Below, piece after piece: positions 49,741-61,479 of a stretch of 64,000 nt of DNA. The notes below the pieces were generated by a model. It saw only the letters and a program-made list of their open reading frames with translations. It searched no databases and had not been told where the DNA came from. The position numbers were made by a program, and so were the translations under genes. Within the stretch, counting starts at the first letter, position 1. Every line of letters starts with the position of its first letter. Source of the DNA: Chromobotia macracanthus. Its lineage: Eukaryota > Chordata > Actinopteri > Cypriniformes > Botiidae. Location of the stretch: assembly GCA_036877525.1 (NCBI GenBank), contig JAZGTH010000101.1, positions 1,327,001 through 1,391,000 of the forward strand. The letters are read 5' to 3'.

Positions 49741-51618
49741 ACTCCAAACCAACCAAAATAACACAATTATAGCATAGTTTATTTATTTATTGTGATACTA
49801 TTGCATTAAATCTTTGGTCATTGTCTGTCTCTAATTATCTGACTATGTGCATGTGTTGTCTATTTGCCCTCTTTGTATTGTTTAGCAGTACCTTGTGTTT
49901 TCTTAATCTCATTAAATTAAACTGAGACTGCAAACTCACAGCTCGAGTAAAACAATTATTTTTGTGCCGTAACACCATAGGTTCAGCAGCAGCGCAGTGC
50001 AGAAACTAGGTAATTGAGACAATGATGTTCTAGAAAATGATCTACAGAATGTTCTGAGACAATGTTCTAGAACAGAAGGAAAAAGTAATTTAGGATGTGC
50101 TGGCATCAGTTTGCTCATGTAGACGCATTCCTAGGTGAAAGCATAAAAACATTCACTGTGCTGCTTCTTCCTGTCGCCCATCAAGAGATGGTCTCTCTCT
50201 TTCCTGTCCCCACTTTACCTCTCTGCTTTTTATTTGCTTTTTATTTTTCCGTTTCGTCTTTCTCTACCTGTACCTGCTATATTCTCCTGTGTGTTCTCTC
50301 TGTTTCTCCCTCTCTCTCCCTCTGGATGGTGTGATGAGTGAGACAAGTACAAGCATATGTGTGGAGTGTATGATGGGCTTGTTGACAGGCAGGTCTTATC
50401 TCCTCTGCTCGCACCAGTAGTCCTCTGATTACAGCTGACAGCTCGAATCTTCGATAAAAGAGCCAACATTAAAGAATACAGCGATGAGGAACGCTTCTCC
50501 TCTCTCTCCCTCCCCACACGTCTCGTATGCACGTCAAAGCTGTCGGGGGAGGAAGTGACATCAGAAGATTCCGCCGATAGTCTAAGGCCCGTCAAGTAAG
50601 AATAAGGCAGTCTAGTGGCAGGTTTCCCTTAGGCAAGCTGTGATACCGTATTTCTCGCCTCACATCAATCTCTTGTCATTCTCTCTTTTACTTCTATTCT
50701 ATCTCTTCCACTAGAAATTAACAGCATCTCCTTGCATCTCCTGCATCCTGACGGCATTGTTCAGGAGAGCACCATTCAAAGCACTGAAGACAGATAGTGT
50801 TTGAGATTCAATCTCTGATTGGTATCTTGAAGAACGGAGGGCCAGCAGGTGGGGTGTGGTGGTTTGTTTGTGGAGGACTCAGGAGTCTGATACCAAAAGC
50901 TTTGGACCAGATGCTTTTTCAGTGTAGAGCTAAGAAGATCTGAAGAAAACATCTCATTGTGCAGATGCATTGTGGCATTTCTTTCCAGTCCACCCTTGCC
51001 AAACATAACTATCACATCCATTCATAGTATTGTGTATACCAATATTAATTTTTATAGTATAATTTTCAATAACACTTTCTACAGTTCTATTTATAAACCA
51101 GCAGATCATCTAAATAAGTGGAAACTGTAAAACAGTCATTTTTCATTGCGGTCAGAACTGCTTACATAGGCTTCTTCTATGGGCATGCTTGGTCTCTCCA
51201 AAGCATTTGATATTGAGATGTATGACCCCATAGATGCAACGCAATGTGCATCATACCCTGAGATAGTTTAATCATCATATCCAATTCAAATCTAAAACGT
51301 TTGCAAAGTGTGTGTACACTAGTTTATTTAGTATATATTTAGGTAAGCATATGATATAGATGTGAGAGTTATGCTGTCTGTCCTCCGCTTATTCACCAAA
51401 ATTTTTTGTCTGTCAAGAAAATTCCCCCAATGCCACTGGCAATCCTACACACACACTCTTGCTCTCTCACTCTCTTTCTCTCTCATCTCTCCACAGCCAA
51501 CTCTCATCACATCTGGCCCAGACTCAACTCATTTGGCCCAAGCCAGGGAATTTCAGCAAAGCATTCTTTTCATTCTGCTCTCATTTATTTTAACTGATAT
51601 ACTCTGATTAAGAGCTTT

Positions 51619-51671
51619 ATCTCTCTCTCTCCCTCTCACTCTCTCTCACTGTCTCTGTCTCTCTCTCTCTC

Positions 51672-51714
<43 letters not shown>

Positions 51715-51757
51715 TGCTCACTCACTCTCTCTCACTGTCTCTCTCTCTGTCTCCTCA
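51619..51757. repeat. long CT-rich polypyrimidine tract
   Basis: About 140 bases composed almost only of CT, with scattered CAC and TGT interruptions. Homopurine-homopyrimidine mirror repeats of this size can form triplex (H-DNA). The tract ends with CTCCTCAG, so it would also serve as a splice polypyrimidine tract, but no open exon follows. Confidence 0.95.
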
Positions 51758-54589
51758 GAGCATCTGAGAGTTAGTTAGGGAGGGAAACAGGGAAAGAATC
51801 TGCTGCCAAAATATGTAAATAATTAGAAGGAAGGCAATGGGCTTGTGCCCAGGCAGAGGGGAGGCATTTGCCCGGCTTATTAGATCCACTAAAACACAGC
51901 TGTAAATCAGTGTCAGATCCAAACCAGCAGCGTTCCAGAAACTTCCCCAGCCAGGATGTGTCAGTTAGCAGAGCTGAATACAGCTAAGAAATTGCATTAT
52001 AGCTGAGCCTGGTTTTAACTCCATTTAATGCTGTCATTTCTTTTTTTGTTGTTTTTGTTTGATTAAAGCACCGTTCGGATAGGATTAGTTTTCTAAACAA
52101 TGTTAAGTTACAATTATTCACACAGAATGTTTGTGATGACATGCAGTGAATTGGATGGGATTGGGATGGCTGTTGGGATCACAGGTTTTGCTATTATTTG
52201 AGTGTTTATCGTCATGAGCTCTGAATGTGTGCGTCATAAAACATATTAAAATAAACTAGACTGGTGTATCTGATATCATTAAAACATTCATATATTTAAG
52301 GGAAGGGATTATTAAGATGAGGTTTATAACAGACACTGCAATGCTGTTTCTGTATTGATTTTTTTCTTGTTATTTCAGATGGATTGCCAACAGTACTTGT
52401 ACCAATTGTTATTTTACTCAGAAAGTTAAAAAAAGATCTAAATCCATTATGTGTACCAGGCCACCCAAGCAGAACTTCAGTGACACTATTTGATGAAGGT
52501 CATATTAAATGAGAAACAGTGTGAGAGATTAATATACCACAATCATTCCTATCCGGATGGGATTAGATTTCTCAAAGGACCCGGAGTTAGCCGAAAAACA
52601 GTAGGCAATTTACATTGTGTAAGAAAAAGCACACCATTGATTAGTATAAGAAAAAAATCACAAAGAACGTCTGTGAAACGCAAATTTCCTTGAACTCTTC
52701 AGGGAAAACTAGTCCTGTCATGGTAGGGCTAAAGAAATTTTCTGAGCTTTGCAGTTACAATTTTATTTTTTGTGCTCCAAAATCATTTCTGATTTCTGGG
52801 ATTTTTTCTGAGTGGTTGGGGAGTAGATACTGCATTAAAGTTACAGCTACACAGGTTTGTTTCCATTGTTGGAAATGTGATTTACAACAGTAGAATGCTG
52901 ATTACTTCAGCGTCTGAGAGTTGGCGGTGTTGATTTAGTGTTAGCTTGATGAAGGCCAGTTAAAGGCGAGCTTCCTTTGCCAGAGCGTTTAGAGAGTGAC
53001 ACATCGTCATTACAGAGCTGTTTATGGCCCTTTCGATCACAGTCCAGAGAGCTCTTCTATTGTTCTACACAGAATTACAGAGTAAGAATAAAGGAAAATG
53101 ACAAACTGCAAGGGAACTGAGAATGATTCAGTGGACTATTGCCATACGGGCAGAGCAGTGAAGTTAGTCTGTCCTCCATGCTTTAGGAAGTCCAATCAGC
53201 TTCTCTTCAGCTCATTGACAGGCTGTAAGGGGGTGAAATCAGAACACATTGTTCCTGAACTGATGATAATAAGGAGCTCGGCAATGGTGACAATTGCTCC
53301 TCTATGTCCCTCATGATGACAGACTTGGTGTGGTGCTCTCAGACACACAAGACCTTATCTTACAAGACACACATCTTCTGGAGAGGGCTGGGGCTCTGTC
53401 ATTGATCATGTCTTTCAAAGGGGTGGAAATTTTTAGGTGCTTCAGGATTTGATTTGTGATTCAGTAATGATCTCATTCTGATTATCGCAAATTTGAAAAA
53501 AGATTAGTTCAAAAGGCATACTAATTGTTGCCTGTACAATTACTTACAATAAATAATTGTAATTATATATATACATCATATAAATATATGATGAGTTCCT
53601 TGCAGGGAAAGGCGTCTTTGAACTGAATTGTAGTTTTGCATGTTTCTAATATTATTTATTTGTTGTTCATTAGTCTTCCTTAGCATTCCATCTTGTTTAT
53701 TCTCCATCACCCTCTCTGTTATCTCTTTTTACGTCTTTCTCTAGCATTATTACTTCATCTCCTCTTAAATGCAGTGGCATAGTCAACCAAAGATGGATGC
53801 GTATAATGTGCCTGTGCCAGCCAGTGAGGAAAGTGTGTGCGTGTGTGTGAGGTTCCTCAGCAGGCCTGAGCTGCAGGCGCAGGAGGGGAAGATGAATGAG
53901 CCTCAGGGTTCTGGCCAGTGGAAAACACTGCTCTAAACTAATGATCCACAGCCTGATCATTAGAGCCCTTACAACAGCTCACAGCAGCATGAGGTGCCAT
54001 CCCTGGGAAATCAATTCTGGAGATGACTCCTGGAGAAGATCCAGAGAGAGAGAGAATAGCTGGTGGAGATGAAGCTGGGTGGGCGATGGCACAGAAGAAG
54101 AATGCTCTTTTTATCATACAAGCCCACAGGCAGAATGAATCCGCGTCCCCTGGAAAGCGGTTCCAATGATAGGTTTGCTCCGGCCCTGTGCCCTCACGTC
54201 CCCGCAGTCGGCCCCAGCCGAGCACAGAGCGTTTTGGAGGTGCTCTGAGGTTGATTAATCTCTCCTAGCCGCAGCGGCATCAATCTTAATACCTCTGTGA
54301 TGAAATGATCGGGCGTTTGGGGGAGGGGGGAGTTTCATAAGTCACTTTCGAAACATATCATGATAAAAAAGGCATCGATCAAGAGGTACAGAATGATGAC
54401 GGATGCCATCGCTCTCAGAGAAGAGGGAGCTGAGAGAGGCCAGGAGATGACGCTGTATTTGAGGGCTTAGAGAACAAGTTTGATATGAGATCTCAATACA
54501 GAATCTGGCATATGTTAAAGATGAGTGAAGCATCTGTTATATCTTTTTTTTGAGCTCATGTTTTAAAGCATTATATTGCTGTATATTAC
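51758..54589. other. non-coding DNA, no gene seen
   Basis: The acceptor-like TTGTTATTTCAG at 52367-52378 is followed by ATGGATTGCCAACAGTAC, a frame that stops after 15 codons. From 53940 to 54250 the sequence is GC-richer with frames on both strands. Palindromic AT words lie at 53560-53590 (TATATATATACATCATATAA). No gene is called. Confidence 0.4.
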
Positions 54590-54700
54590 AAAAATAGTAT
54601 GCCCAAAAATAAAATTGTCATTATACTTATTCTTTAGTTATTTTTTTTTTTACATGTGTTCATGTCAAACTTTCATTTTTGGGTGAACCTTTGCTTTAAA
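54590..54700. repeat. short MITE with GATAGTTCACCCAAAAATGA-type ends
   Basis: The left end ATAGTATGCCCAAAAATAAA (then ATTGTCATTA) and the right end, read on the minus strand as AAAGGTTCACCCAAAAATGA (then AAGTTTGACAT), are the two ends of a repeat that is extremely common in cyprinid genomes (typical start AAAGGGATAGTTCACCCAAA). The interior is shortened to about 40 bases with a T-run, so this is a deletion derivative. Confidence 0.7.
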
Positions 54701-54985
54701 CCAGATATTCATAAATAGATACACAACCTCTGTCTTTCTCACACACACACACAATCATTTGCACAACCCAACACCACATTTCTATCTCGGTATACTAAGC
54801 CTTTATTTCAGCAGCTCATGATTTCATGAAATGAGGCTTTTTTTCCAGCTCTACGTAGATGTTTCCCTGTTGTGTAGCTCTGAAATCAAATTCTTCCAAT
54901 CAATTCAAAATCTCAGCCATCACACAACTGATCTGAGACCAGCAGTAACTCCTCATTTTCCCCCTCTTGCTCTTTCTGCGGGCAG
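54701..54985. other. non-coding DNA
   Basis: Contains a short CA tract at 54740-54752. Nothing else was recognised. Confidence 0.5.
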
Positions 54986-55156
54986 TCAGGCAGGCCAAGG
55001 CTATCAAACTGAAAGCTGCTATCTCTGTGCCCCAGCTGTGGGCTCTATCTCACTATCGCTTTGGGCTGAACCCAGCCATAGACAACCAGGAGATTCACAC
55101 AGCACTCAGGAAATTAGCCTGCTATCTAGATAGGCAACCATATTGTCTTGCCAGGG
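54986..55156 (+). CDS. candidate 171-bp phase-1 exon, weak
   Basis: CCCCTCTTGCTCTTTCTGCG then GGCAG gives a reasonable acceptor at 54985. The next 171 bases stay open, and AGGG|GTGTGT at 55157 could act as a donor, giving a symmetric exon of 57 codons. The peptide (RQAKAIKLKAAISVPQLWAL and onward through HYRFGLNPAIDNQEI) is mixed and protein-like, and third positions favour C and G in its first half. Against it: the donor sits in a TG microsatellite, no family is recognised, and no neighbouring exon is visible to join. It may well be a chance frame. Confidence 0.15.
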
Positions 55157-55206
55157 GTGTGTGTGTGTGCGTGCGTGTGTTTTGCGCGCACGCGTGCGTG
55201 TGTTTG
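55157..55206. repeat. GT/GC alternating tract
   Basis: GTGTGTGTGTGCGTGCGTGT, then TTTGCGCGCACGCGTGCGTG. The inner GCGCGCACGCGTGCG is alternating purine-pyrimidine and Z-DNA-prone. Confidence 0.9.
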
Positions 55207-57439
55207 CATGTGCCAGGAATATTGTCCGAGTGCTCCACATTCTAGCACAGCCTATTACACAAAGCAAATGGTCCTGTTTTATGGAAACTACTTTGAATTT
55301 CCATACCACTACTAATTTAAAATAGGCAGACGGCTGCCAAGCTACCCTTTAAAGTGCCGGTTACTAACAAAACAGTAGCTTGCTAGTACATTTAGACTAT
55401 TAAGGGGCCAACATGTTTTAATAACTTTTGTTTAAAATTGAATTTGCATAATTTATTAAACTAATTTAATTTTACAATCAGAGCAGTTTTTATCTGGCAC
55501 AAGAGCATTGAGGATCTCAGTTTGTCACATCTGTCATTTGTCACTTACTTTGAACCAATAAATGTAAAACTAGAAAAGGCTGTAATTTATAGACCCAAAG
55601 CAAAAACAACGGTGGTGCAGAGAAGCGTGTAACTGAATATTTGGCTATAAATGAGGTGAAGTGCAGAAATGTAGATGCAGCACTGGGACGTCTGTGCAGT
55701 CAGCGCATCCTTCTTTGAACTGGTTTATGAACAAACCAATTCCCTAAAATGAATCAGACTTTCCTGTGCTGTTTATGTAAGTGAGGATATTCTAGGAGAG
55801 CGTGTTTACTGTGCTATTTGGAAAACAGTGGAGCTTCTGCCACACTACTGAAATGTTCATTATCACACATTTTTGTATACTCTTACTATTGAAATACAAA
55901 CATGCTTTTGTTTTGATTTGGAATAACTAAATAATCAAAGGTTTTGCAGTCATTAATTTTGCCTGTTGCTGATAGAATGGACTAAAACATATATTTTCTT
56001 TCTCTTTGTGCATTGATGGTGAAGGAAACCAGAATCATTGTCCTGCTAATAAGCTTCTTCAGATCTGCTCTCTCTATCTCTCTCGCTCGCTCTCTCTCCA
56101 GAGACCCACAGCAAGCCTTAAATTAGCACAGTAACACCAAAACATGCAAACAAACAAAAGGCTTAAAGCACAGAGCTTTAAAAAAGGAGCATGTTGTGTG
56201 TTGCATGGATAATTTGTAGGTTAATTTGATAGCAAGCTTATTTATCTGGGTTAATCTGTGGTGTGGTTTATTGTGGAACAGTAACCTTGTGAATACCAAC
56301 AAAGAACAGGCTGTTTTCTGGCAGTCAGAGGCTTGTTTAGTTTCTCTCAGCACTTAAGGGAATTGTTAAAAGCTTTAGCTCACAAAACAGACACAAGCTT
56401 ATTTTTAGAAGACATGAAATCTAAATGGAAAACTACCTTTGGTTCAGACTGGCTAACACTGCAGTGTTCAAATTCAGGCCTCTGTGTAAAAGCTAGTGGA
56501 GAGTATATCTTAAATTGAAAATAATATGGCATAATGCAATCATTTTAACAGCATGATTATGGCACCCATTAGCTTCATTTATGTAATGAACAGTTGAAAT
56601 ATTTTTAAAACACAGATTGATCAGGCACTGAGGTTGTACACTCAGCTTTAACATGCTGTCTGTGATGTCACACTATATTAGCTGCATCTATTGTGATGGG
56701 TGTGTTTTTGTTTGCAGTCCTGTTTTCTGTGTTTGTCTGGTTCCGTCATCCCCAGAGACGCTTTTGTTAAAGCTGTCGGTCGTTAGTGACAATCAGAATC
56801 TGTCTCAGGTTCTCTCTCTGTCTGTCTCCAAACAGCCGGTTTGATTTCATCTGCATCCCGCCATTTATTATTCCATCCCAGAGCTGGGCGGAGCTCCTCC
56901 AAGAGGCCGCAGGCCTGATCAAACGCTCTCTCCTGGGAGCCAACGGCATGGTGCTCACTTTCCCTCACTCTCTTTTCTCTCTCTCCCCAGTTATGTCTAA
57001 ATCCTCCATACAAATCGCTATATTTCTGCTCTCCCAGCGGAGCCTATTACTGCCTGTGGGGCATTAAAGATCATTAATAGTTCTGTCAGAATGAAAGAGG
57101 GAGAAGGGGAGAGAGATGGAGGCAGATGAGGGTGGGAGATTCAGAGGAAAGTTGCTTAGCTGCTCATAAATGGGAAATTAATACATCTGCCTCATTAATG
57201 CTTCCTGGTGTTTGATGTTTGTTAGCTGGCAACTTTAATGATGTAGGTCTGAGCCAACAGGGTGCTTGACTAAATTTGATTCTTCCAATTAAGCAGTCAG
57301 AGTTCTTTTCTTTTGGGAGGAAAAAGAGAGAGAGGCACGGAGGGTGAGAAAAGTAAATTGGACTCCCCTAACCTTCAGTCCTCTGTTTTTCTCTTGCTCT
57401 TTTTTTAGCACCTCAGAGCCTGTTTTTTTTTTTTTGCTC
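55207..57439. other. non-coding DNA, no gene seen
   Basis: AT-rich to about 56700. A GC-richer part at 56740-57070 carries frames on both strands (56786-57067 plus, 56767-57013 minus) that are mutual shadows. A T-run lies at 57423-57436. No exon is supported. Confidence 0.4.
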
Positions 57440-57610
57440 CCCATCGCAGCTTGATTGCGGCACTGCGTTCATCAACCTTGGTCTTCAGGAAGTTGTTTAC
57501 CGTTGGCAAATCAAGGGGAAATATTTTAATCAGCGTCTGCCTCTGTTTTTAATCACTGACATTAGCGAGCCGTGTATGTTAATTGGTGTGTAGAGGAAGG
57601 TGATCGTTGT
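57440..57610. other. candidate conserved regulatory element
   Basis: Repeat-free, with words such as CGCAGCTTGATTGCGGCACT, TTTTAATCAGCG, AATCACTGACATTAGCGAGC and GTTAATTGGTG. CpGs are retained and TTGATTG and TTAAT homeodomain or TALE-type cores recur. No open frame. Enhancer nature is inferred from texture. Confidence 0.3.
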
Positions 57611-59345
57611 CTGCCTTGAGTGCAGATGATGGAATGTAACACCCTGACATCAGCAAACAACCTGGAATCATCACACTGAGGAATGAGACATGTGAAGAAC
57701 ATGGGAATCTCTGTTGCTCTTTGTCCGCAATCATTTTTCAGGAGTGTGTAACGTGCAGTCTAGTGAGAAAAGCTTGATGATGACATGTAGGTAAAGGACA
57801 GTTTATGTAAGTGTTGGCATTTATCACTAGTTTGAAACACATTTTTATAGCTGCAGCTATGCAAGATGTATTTCACACATAGTTGTGTTACAAAATGTGT
57901 CAGAATGCAATTCTGCAAATATGAATTAAAATCTTAGCATTAACTGTCTTCTGCTGTCAGCCTAACTGAGGAAGTTAAAGCTACCTGAATAAAAATGATT
58001 ATGGTTTATTGACACATACGTTGGCGGGTAACTATATCGCCCCCTTGAGTATAGGAATTAACGCCACTGTAACACTTGCAATGTGATTATTTTTGCTGGT
58101 GTGAGATGAATGTGGTTGGATTTTTAACTTAGGAAAACAATCATATATTCATAATATCTATTTTATGGTGTTTTTAGATGTTTTTGTGAGGTCATCATGG
58201 ATTGGCAACTAGTGGTTGTTTTGTCTTCAGAGGGTCGGTCTGAAGGGCTTGACTTAAACAGCACATTTGGAATTGCAGGCGAGCAGAAAGGCATTGTGGG
58301 AGACATGTGAAACAGAATTCTAAATCAGCACAGCCTGCTAGCCCTCAAAAGAATTATTCATCTTCAAAAGAGAGATTCATGCCTGCGAGGTCCATTCCTT
58401 CATCCTTCACCTTCACTTTCCTCTCTCTCACTCCCTTTCTTTTTGTCTGTCTTATTTAAAAAGGCCTCTTGACTAGCTAAATGAAGAGGAATGAATGAGC
58501 AGATGTATTGTTAATGTTTTGGTCATGTTGAGATTTGAAGTGGACCATAAGGTAATATTTCCCTCTTCTGTTTACAAGTTTTAAAACATAACTTTGACAT
58601 GGGTTGGAATTTTTTGGACATCGTCAGCTTTGTGTATAGATTTAGGAATGGACAAAGCAGATTAAATGATATATATAAATAGTTATAATTCTCAATATTT
58701 ACATCAGTATCGTGTTAATAAAATATACATGTATATACAGGTATAAGGTATTATTTAAAATAATATTAAATTATATTAACTAATATTTAAAATAATACAA
58801 CATTTGAAATGTTTAATCTAAAAACTAAAACATAATATTGACATGTTTTCCATACTGTTTGTCAGAAAGGCTCAAACATACTAATTGTAACAGCATTTTT
58901 GCCCTGCAGTTTTCTTTAAAGACGCCGTTTATGTTAACATTATCATTTTTTACTGGGCTTGGAATCCAGCTTTGCATTACTTGTGTCTTCATTATAAAGG
59001 GTCCCAGCTGGTAGAGAAAGGACAAGAGTGAAACGATAAAGAGAAAAGAGGAAAATACTAGTGAAGTCTAAACATCACTCCCCGGCTGCTCTCGCTTGTG
59101 GCTGGCCATCAATAATGCATCTCTGCCATTGTCACTTCTGTTGGGCTCTGTAAAGGGGGTGATTGGAGAGAAAGCAGAGGAAAAGGCCTAGTGGTGCGGG
59201 GCCAGTGTGACCCTGATGTTTCCCTGAACTCAAGCGCATCAGAAGGGAGCTTACACACAGGGCGTGCTCTAGCATTCAAAAACATCTGGATGGAATAGAA
59301 CAGAGTTATTCATCCATCTGTCAAGTTATCTGTCTCTTTAAGCTT
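57611..59345. other. non-coding DNA, no gene seen
   Basis: AT-rich simple-textured at 58660-58810. A CTCF-like word on the minus strand, TACTCAAGGGGGCGATA, lies at 58036-58052. No supported frame. Confidence 0.4.
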
Positions 59346-59626
59346 TTAAAGCGATAGTTGACCAAAAAATAAAAATTACATTCATCATTTACTCACCCTC
59401 ATGTCATTCCAAACCTGTATGACTTTTTCTTCATTTTCTTCATTTCTTATGACTTTTCAGAACCCAAAAGATATTTTGAGAAATGTCTCAGTGGTTCTGT
59501 CTCTATACAATGGAAGTCAGTGCATGCCACTGTTGTTTGATTACTAATGTACTTAAAAGAAAAGAAGTCATATGTTTGAAGTCAAATGATTGAAGAATTT
59601 AGATTTTTGGATGAACTATCTCTTAT
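59346..59626. repeat. complete MITE of the GATAGTTCACCCAAAAATGA family
   Basis: The left end TTAAAGCGATAGTTGACCAA then AAAATAAAAATTAC is followed by TCATTTACTCACCCTCATGT and CATTCCAAACCTGTATGAC, the standard interior of this cyprinid repeat as I remember it. The right end at 59583-59625 reads in reverse AGAGATAGTTCATCCAAAAA, an inverted copy of the left end. The total of about 280 bases with both ends present indicates a nearly full-length non-autonomous DNA transposon. TACAATGGAAGTCAGTG in the interior is also typical. It encodes no transposase. The 86-codon frame starting at 59586 overlaps its end and is not a gene. Confidence 0.8.
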
Positions 59627-59859
59627 CATGGTCTTGAGAATATGTAGAAACAGACATTTTCTGCCAGGTCTCTCATATGAGAAATCCAATACAACCAATA
59701 CAATGAATACGACCAATGATAGAAACAATGACAAGATAAGTCATTCAGGCTGTACTGAATTTAATGGGAGACTGTTGGGATATGTAATATTGTTTGTGCT
59801 GGGATACAGCTGTCACTGTGCTGCACTGTCTGCTGAACCTCAGTGAGCACATTCTGCTG

Positions 59860-60065
59860 CGGAGTAATCAATAACGTCATTACAGGCAAATGATTAGCCA
59901 CAAACACCCGATTAGAGTGTATAATGTTTTAAAGGGGAGACAGGTTGATTAGTGATAATGCCGGCTGTGCGGCTGAACCAGAGGATGTAAATCACAGCGC
60001 ACTTTCTGTCGCAGCCCACATGAAATGTTTTAGCTATGCTAATGAGAATTGTCATAATTCAACTT
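59860..60065. other. candidate conserved regulatory element
   Basis: Unique DNA with AACGTCATTACAGG (CREB-like TGACG core reversed), AATGATTAGCCAC, GGTTGATTAGTGATAATGCC and the octamer-like ATGCTAAT at 60036-60043, next to AATGAG and TCATAATTC. The density of POU and homeodomain-type motifs is high and CpGs are retained (GCGGCTG, CAGCGCAC, TGTCGCAG). Function is inferred. Confidence 0.3.
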
Positions 60066-60275
60066 CTAGCTGAGTCTGCCCTTCATTTAGATTTACACAC
60101 ACAGACAGGGAAGAAACATCAAATGAACTGCCAGAATTTTCAGCATTTTTTTTCTAAAGTGTTGCTCGCCTTCAGCACTTGTTTTGATTTCCCCTAAAAC
60201 CTGCTTTTGTATGTTTCTCCCGTTTATTTCAGTTTTTCAGTTGGTGTTTTGTAGTTGAGGTAGGATCAGGGTGTG

Positions 60276-60332
60276 TATAAAAAGCTCTTTTAAAGGTTTT
60301 TTATTTGTTTACCTGTCAAGGAGCCGATGGCG
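60276..60332 (+). promoter_or_regulatory. TATA-like box followed by an ATG in good Kozak context
   Basis: TATAAAAAG at about 60277 precedes, by some 50 bases, GAGCCGATGGCGACC, an ATG with purine at -3 and G at +4. The frame opens MATNDSSSSILKLLSPLSGG and then becomes rich in Leu, Phe and Ser. No initiator element or clear splice donor follows. It may be an alternative first exon, but TATAAAA words are common here. Confidence 0.15.
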
Positions 60333-60838
60333 ACCAACGACTCCTCTTCATCCATCCTAAAGCTGCTGTCACCTTTGTCTGGTGGTTCTTCTCTTTGTTG
60401 TTCCCTGTTCTCCCTTTTTTCTCTCTTTCTCAGGCAGCACTCGTCACCATCTGGCAGGACCTGTTGGTTTGTTTGTTTTTTAGAGCAAACAGCAAATCAC
60501 TTCCTTCCTCTTTCTGCCTTTTACCATATGCCGCAGCCTGTGTATTAGAGTATGGCATGTTTATTAATGAAGCTTATCAAAAGCACCAACACATACACAC
60601 AAACCTGCTGGACAAGCTTTAACAGAGAAGGTTTATTAGGAAGTTGTTTTAACCATTCCCTCAATATAAATGACCATTTTTAAAGTCCCCATTAAATAAC
60701 ATGATGAGCATGTGTATGTTTGTGTTAACACATGTCTAGAAGTGATTTTATTTGTAATAGCTAATAGGCTTTGGTTACATCACGTGAACCATGATTTGCC
60801 TGTAGTCTGTTGCGGGTGTTGTTAAGGGAAGGGATGTT

Positions 60839-60935
60839 CTGGAGAGCATTTGATTGGACAAAAGTCAGTTGAGTGCAAGATGAGTCATCAGTATTTCTGC
60901 TGCATAATGTAGAAAGAGAAAGACAATTTGATATA
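60839..60935 (+). repeat. dispersed repeat, copy 2
   Basis: Second copy of the repeat at 8735-8830. It carries the identical 19-base core at 60872-60890 and the flanking words CATTTGATTGGACAAAAGTC and AAAGAGAAAGACAATTTG. Confidence 0.6.
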
Positions 60936-61239
60936 TTTTAAATGCATATATGTCTGCTAAAAGTTAAGTTGATCAGCCTTCTGGAGTACACTAGCATATA
61001 GATTTAATGCTAATGTATAGTATATGGAATAAAAGCCACAAAATACTCATTTTAATTTAATGGGTTTAACCATGCATGTATTCTCACCTGATTACAGCAT
61101 AAAAATTAAAGCAGCCTCTTAAAAATTAAGGCAGGTTAGTAGGACAGAGATGCAGGAAAATGGCAGAAGTGAAAGAGAGATCAGCAGAGGAAGAGAGAGG
61201 GGGAGAGCAAGAGACTTTAGGGTGTGCTGGGAGGTAGGC
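60936..61239. other. non-coding DNA
   Basis: A purine-rich patch (AGGAAGAGAGAGGGGGAGAG type) lies at 61160-61215. Nothing else was recognised. Confidence 0.5.
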
Positions 61240-61330
61240 AGACCTGGAGGAGCCCGGAGGACCATTAGCATAGCGTTAATGCTAATCAGTGGCAGAGCAA
61301 ACTAAATAATGCATCAGCCACAGATGGCAG
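61240..61330. other. candidate regulatory element
   Basis: Contains the near-palindrome CATTAGCATAGCGTTAATGC followed by TAATCAGTGG, TAAATAATGCATCAG and CAGATGG. Motif density suggests homeodomain and E-box-type binding. It lies 150-240 bases before the candidate exon at 61480. Confidence 0.25.
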
Positions 61331-61479
61331 GCACCGGGCAGAGCTACACTCAAGCATACCACAGCTACTGCTCTCAGGGTTTAGGGGCCTTTGGAGGAAA
61401 TTAGGCCCAAATCATTGTTGTCAGATCTGCTTAGCATAAAATAACGCTCAATCAGCATTTTTACTTGCCGTTTCTGCAG

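Larger units (their letters stand above)
48777..51618. other. non-coding DNA, no gene seen
   Basis: Besides the A/T palindrome at 49517 and the hairpin at 49714, it contains a pyrimidine-rich stretch at 50180-50330 and CpG words near 50515-50590. The 121-codon minus frame at 50230-50595 is the shadow of this pyrimidine-rich DNA. Confidence 0.4.

Noticed and set aside
52379..52430. Acceptor TTATTTCAG followed by ATGGATTGCCAACAG
   Set aside because: The frame stops after 15 codons and no donor is placed before the stop.
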